NCBI RefSeq assembly: GCF_013466425.1
Contig: NZ_CP059165.1
Coordinates: 2,914,001-2,978,000, forward strand
DNA: 64,000 nucleotides
Direction of reading: 5' to 3'
DNA from: Mycobacterium vicinigordonae
GTDB lineage: Bacteria; Actinomycetota; Actinomycetes; Mycobacteriales; Mycobacteriaceae
The notes under the pieces were generated by a model, which made no database searches, had not been told where the DNA came from, and was given only the letters and a program-made list of their open reading frames with translations. Shown one piece after another: positions 63,016-64,000 of the stretch; position 1 is the stretch's first letter, and each line of letters starts with the position of its first letter. The position numbers were made by a program, and so were the translations under genes.

Positions 63016-64000
63016 ATGAAGATGTCAGCGCTGCTATCTCGCAACAGCGACCGGCCGGGTCTGATCGGCACCGCCCGCGTCGACCGGAACATTGACCGAC
63101 TGCTGCGCCGGGTGTGCCCCGGCGACATCGTGGTCCTTGACATCCTCGATCTAGATCGCATCACCGCCGACGCATTGGTCGAAGCCGACATCGCCGCCGT
63201 GGTCAACGCCTCTCCGTCCGTCTCAGGCCGCTACCCCAACCTGGGTCCGGAGGTGCTGGTCAACAACGGGGTCACCCTGATCGACGAGACCGGGCCCGAG
63301 ATCTTCAAGAAGGTCAAGGACGGCGCCAAAATCCGCCTGCACGAAGGGGGCGTGTACTCCGGTGACCGCCGGCTCATCCGCGGCACCGAACGTACCGACC
63401 ACGACATCGCCGACCTGATGCGCGAGGCCAAGAGTGGCCTGGCCGCTCACCTGGAGGCCTTCGCCGGGAACACGATTGAATTCATTCGCAGTGAGAGCCC
63501 GCTGCTGATCGACGGAATCGGCATCCCCGACATCGACGTCGACATGCGCCGCCGGCACGTGGTGATCGTCTCCGAGGAGCCCAGTGCCGCTGAGGATCTC
63601 AAAGCCCTCAAGCCTTTCATCAAGGAGTACCAGCCGGTGCTCGTCGGGGTCGGTCAGGGCGCCGACGTCCTGCGCAAGGCAGGCTATCGGCCGCAGCTGA
63701 TCGTCGGCGATCCCGACCAGATCAGCACTGAAGTGCTCAAGTGTGGCGCCCAGGTGGTTTTGCCCGCCGACGCCGACGGGCACGCGCCCGGCCTGGAACG
63801 CATCCAGGACCTCGGAGTGGGAGCGATGACATTCCCCGCGGCCGGGTCCGCGACCGATTTGGCACTGTTGCTCGCCGACCACCACGGAGCGGCCCTGCTG
63901 GTCACTGTCGGCCACACCGCCAACATCGAGACATTCTTCGACCGCACCCGCTCGCAGAGCAACCCGTCGACCTTCCTTACCCGGCTGCGGGTGGGGGAGA
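63016..64000 (+). CDS. steA: SteA-like protein, Rv1697 homologue (5' part; runs off the right edge)
   Basis: 328 codons visible from ATG 63016 (M-K-M-S-A-L-L-S-R-N-S-D-R-P-G-L). The frame contains a segment related to thiamin pyrophosphokinase catalytic folds (V-G-Q-G-A-D-V-L-R-K-A-G-Y-R-P and I-V-G-D-P-D-Q-I-S). In Corynebacterium the homologue SteA is a septal protein acting with SteB (whose mycobacterial counterpart MctB/Rv1698 should follow outside the window) to recruit the RipA peptidoglycan hydrolase for cell separation. The membrane helix expected near the C-terminus is beyond the edge. Confidence 0.88.
   Translation, partial: MKMSALLSRNSDRPGLIGTARVDRNIDRLLRRVCPGDIVVLDILDLDRITADALVEADIAAVVNASPSVSGRYPNLGPEVLVNNGVTLIDETGPEIFKKVKDGAKIRLHEGGVYSGDRRLIRGTERTDHDIADLMREAKSGLAAHLEAFAGNTIEFIRSESPLLIDGIGIPDIDVDMRRRHVVIVSEEPSAAEDLKALKPFIKEYQPVLVGVGQGADVLRKAGYRPQLIVGDPDQISTEVLKCGAQVVLPADADGHAPGLERIQDLGVGAMTFPAAGSATDLALLLADHHGAALLVTVGHTANIETFFDRTRSQSNPSTFLTRLRVGE

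Overview
The window looks like a chromosomal segment of a slow-growing Mycobacterium. GC is high, GTG/TTG starts are common, and there is a PE-family protein, a DUF732 secreted protein and an arg-pks gene order that follows the M. tuberculosis lysX-to-steA interval (Rv1640c to Rv1697) almost gene for gene. It is not M. tuberculosis complex as I remember that genome. The genes split there into pks8/pks17 and Rv1667c/Rv1668c are each one intact reading frame here. The Rv1669-Rv1682 block and PE17 are absent. The PE_PGRS30 locus holds a completely different PE protein, and an extra lipoprotein gene sits between mpg and tyrS. The exact species cannot be fixed from the sequence; identification by homology is from recalled family and M. 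tuberculosis sequences, not from a search.

Layout. 1-2172: 5' part of lysX (minus strand). 2240-4666: translation operon infC-rpmI-rplT-tsnR with a structured leader and a non-AUG infC start. 4687-7669: a DUF2236 oxygenase-like gene, diverging from a class III cyclase and a rhomboid-like membrane protein. 7846-11375: pheS-pheT. 11686-18090: a 2134-residue PE protein containing 28 near-identical 54-residue repeats. 18425-27027: arginine operon argCJBDFRGH behind an ARG-box operator. 27043-45100: polyketide cluster pks10-pks7-pks8(17)-pks9-pks11, followed tail-to-tail by cyp139 and an ABC-F ATPase (45083-48147). 48312-51507: lipase/acyl-CoA-synthetase fusion plus a Trm112-like protein. 51473-53611: TetR regulator with a two-gene ABC exporter and a tandem palindromic operator. 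53669-57166: mpg, a lipoprotein, tyrS, a probable small RNA (G2-like) and a DUF732 protein. 57237-62703: TPR protein, HAD phosphatase, a 58-residue protein, tlyA, nadK, recN. 63016-64000: 5' part of steA.

The most interesting biology is in the PKS cluster. Pks9 has a KSQ ketosynthase (active-site Cys replaced by Gln), a malonyl-type AT and no N-terminal docking helix, so it reads as a decarboxylating loading module. Pks7 (methylmalonyl-type AT) and Pks8 (malonyl-type AT) are fully reducing modules with docking helices and no thioesterase. Two type III synthases with near-identical promoters flank them. Together this suggests a short branched acyl chain handed to type III PKSs to make alkylpyrone-like products, with a P450 for tailoring and an ABC-F protein possibly for protection.
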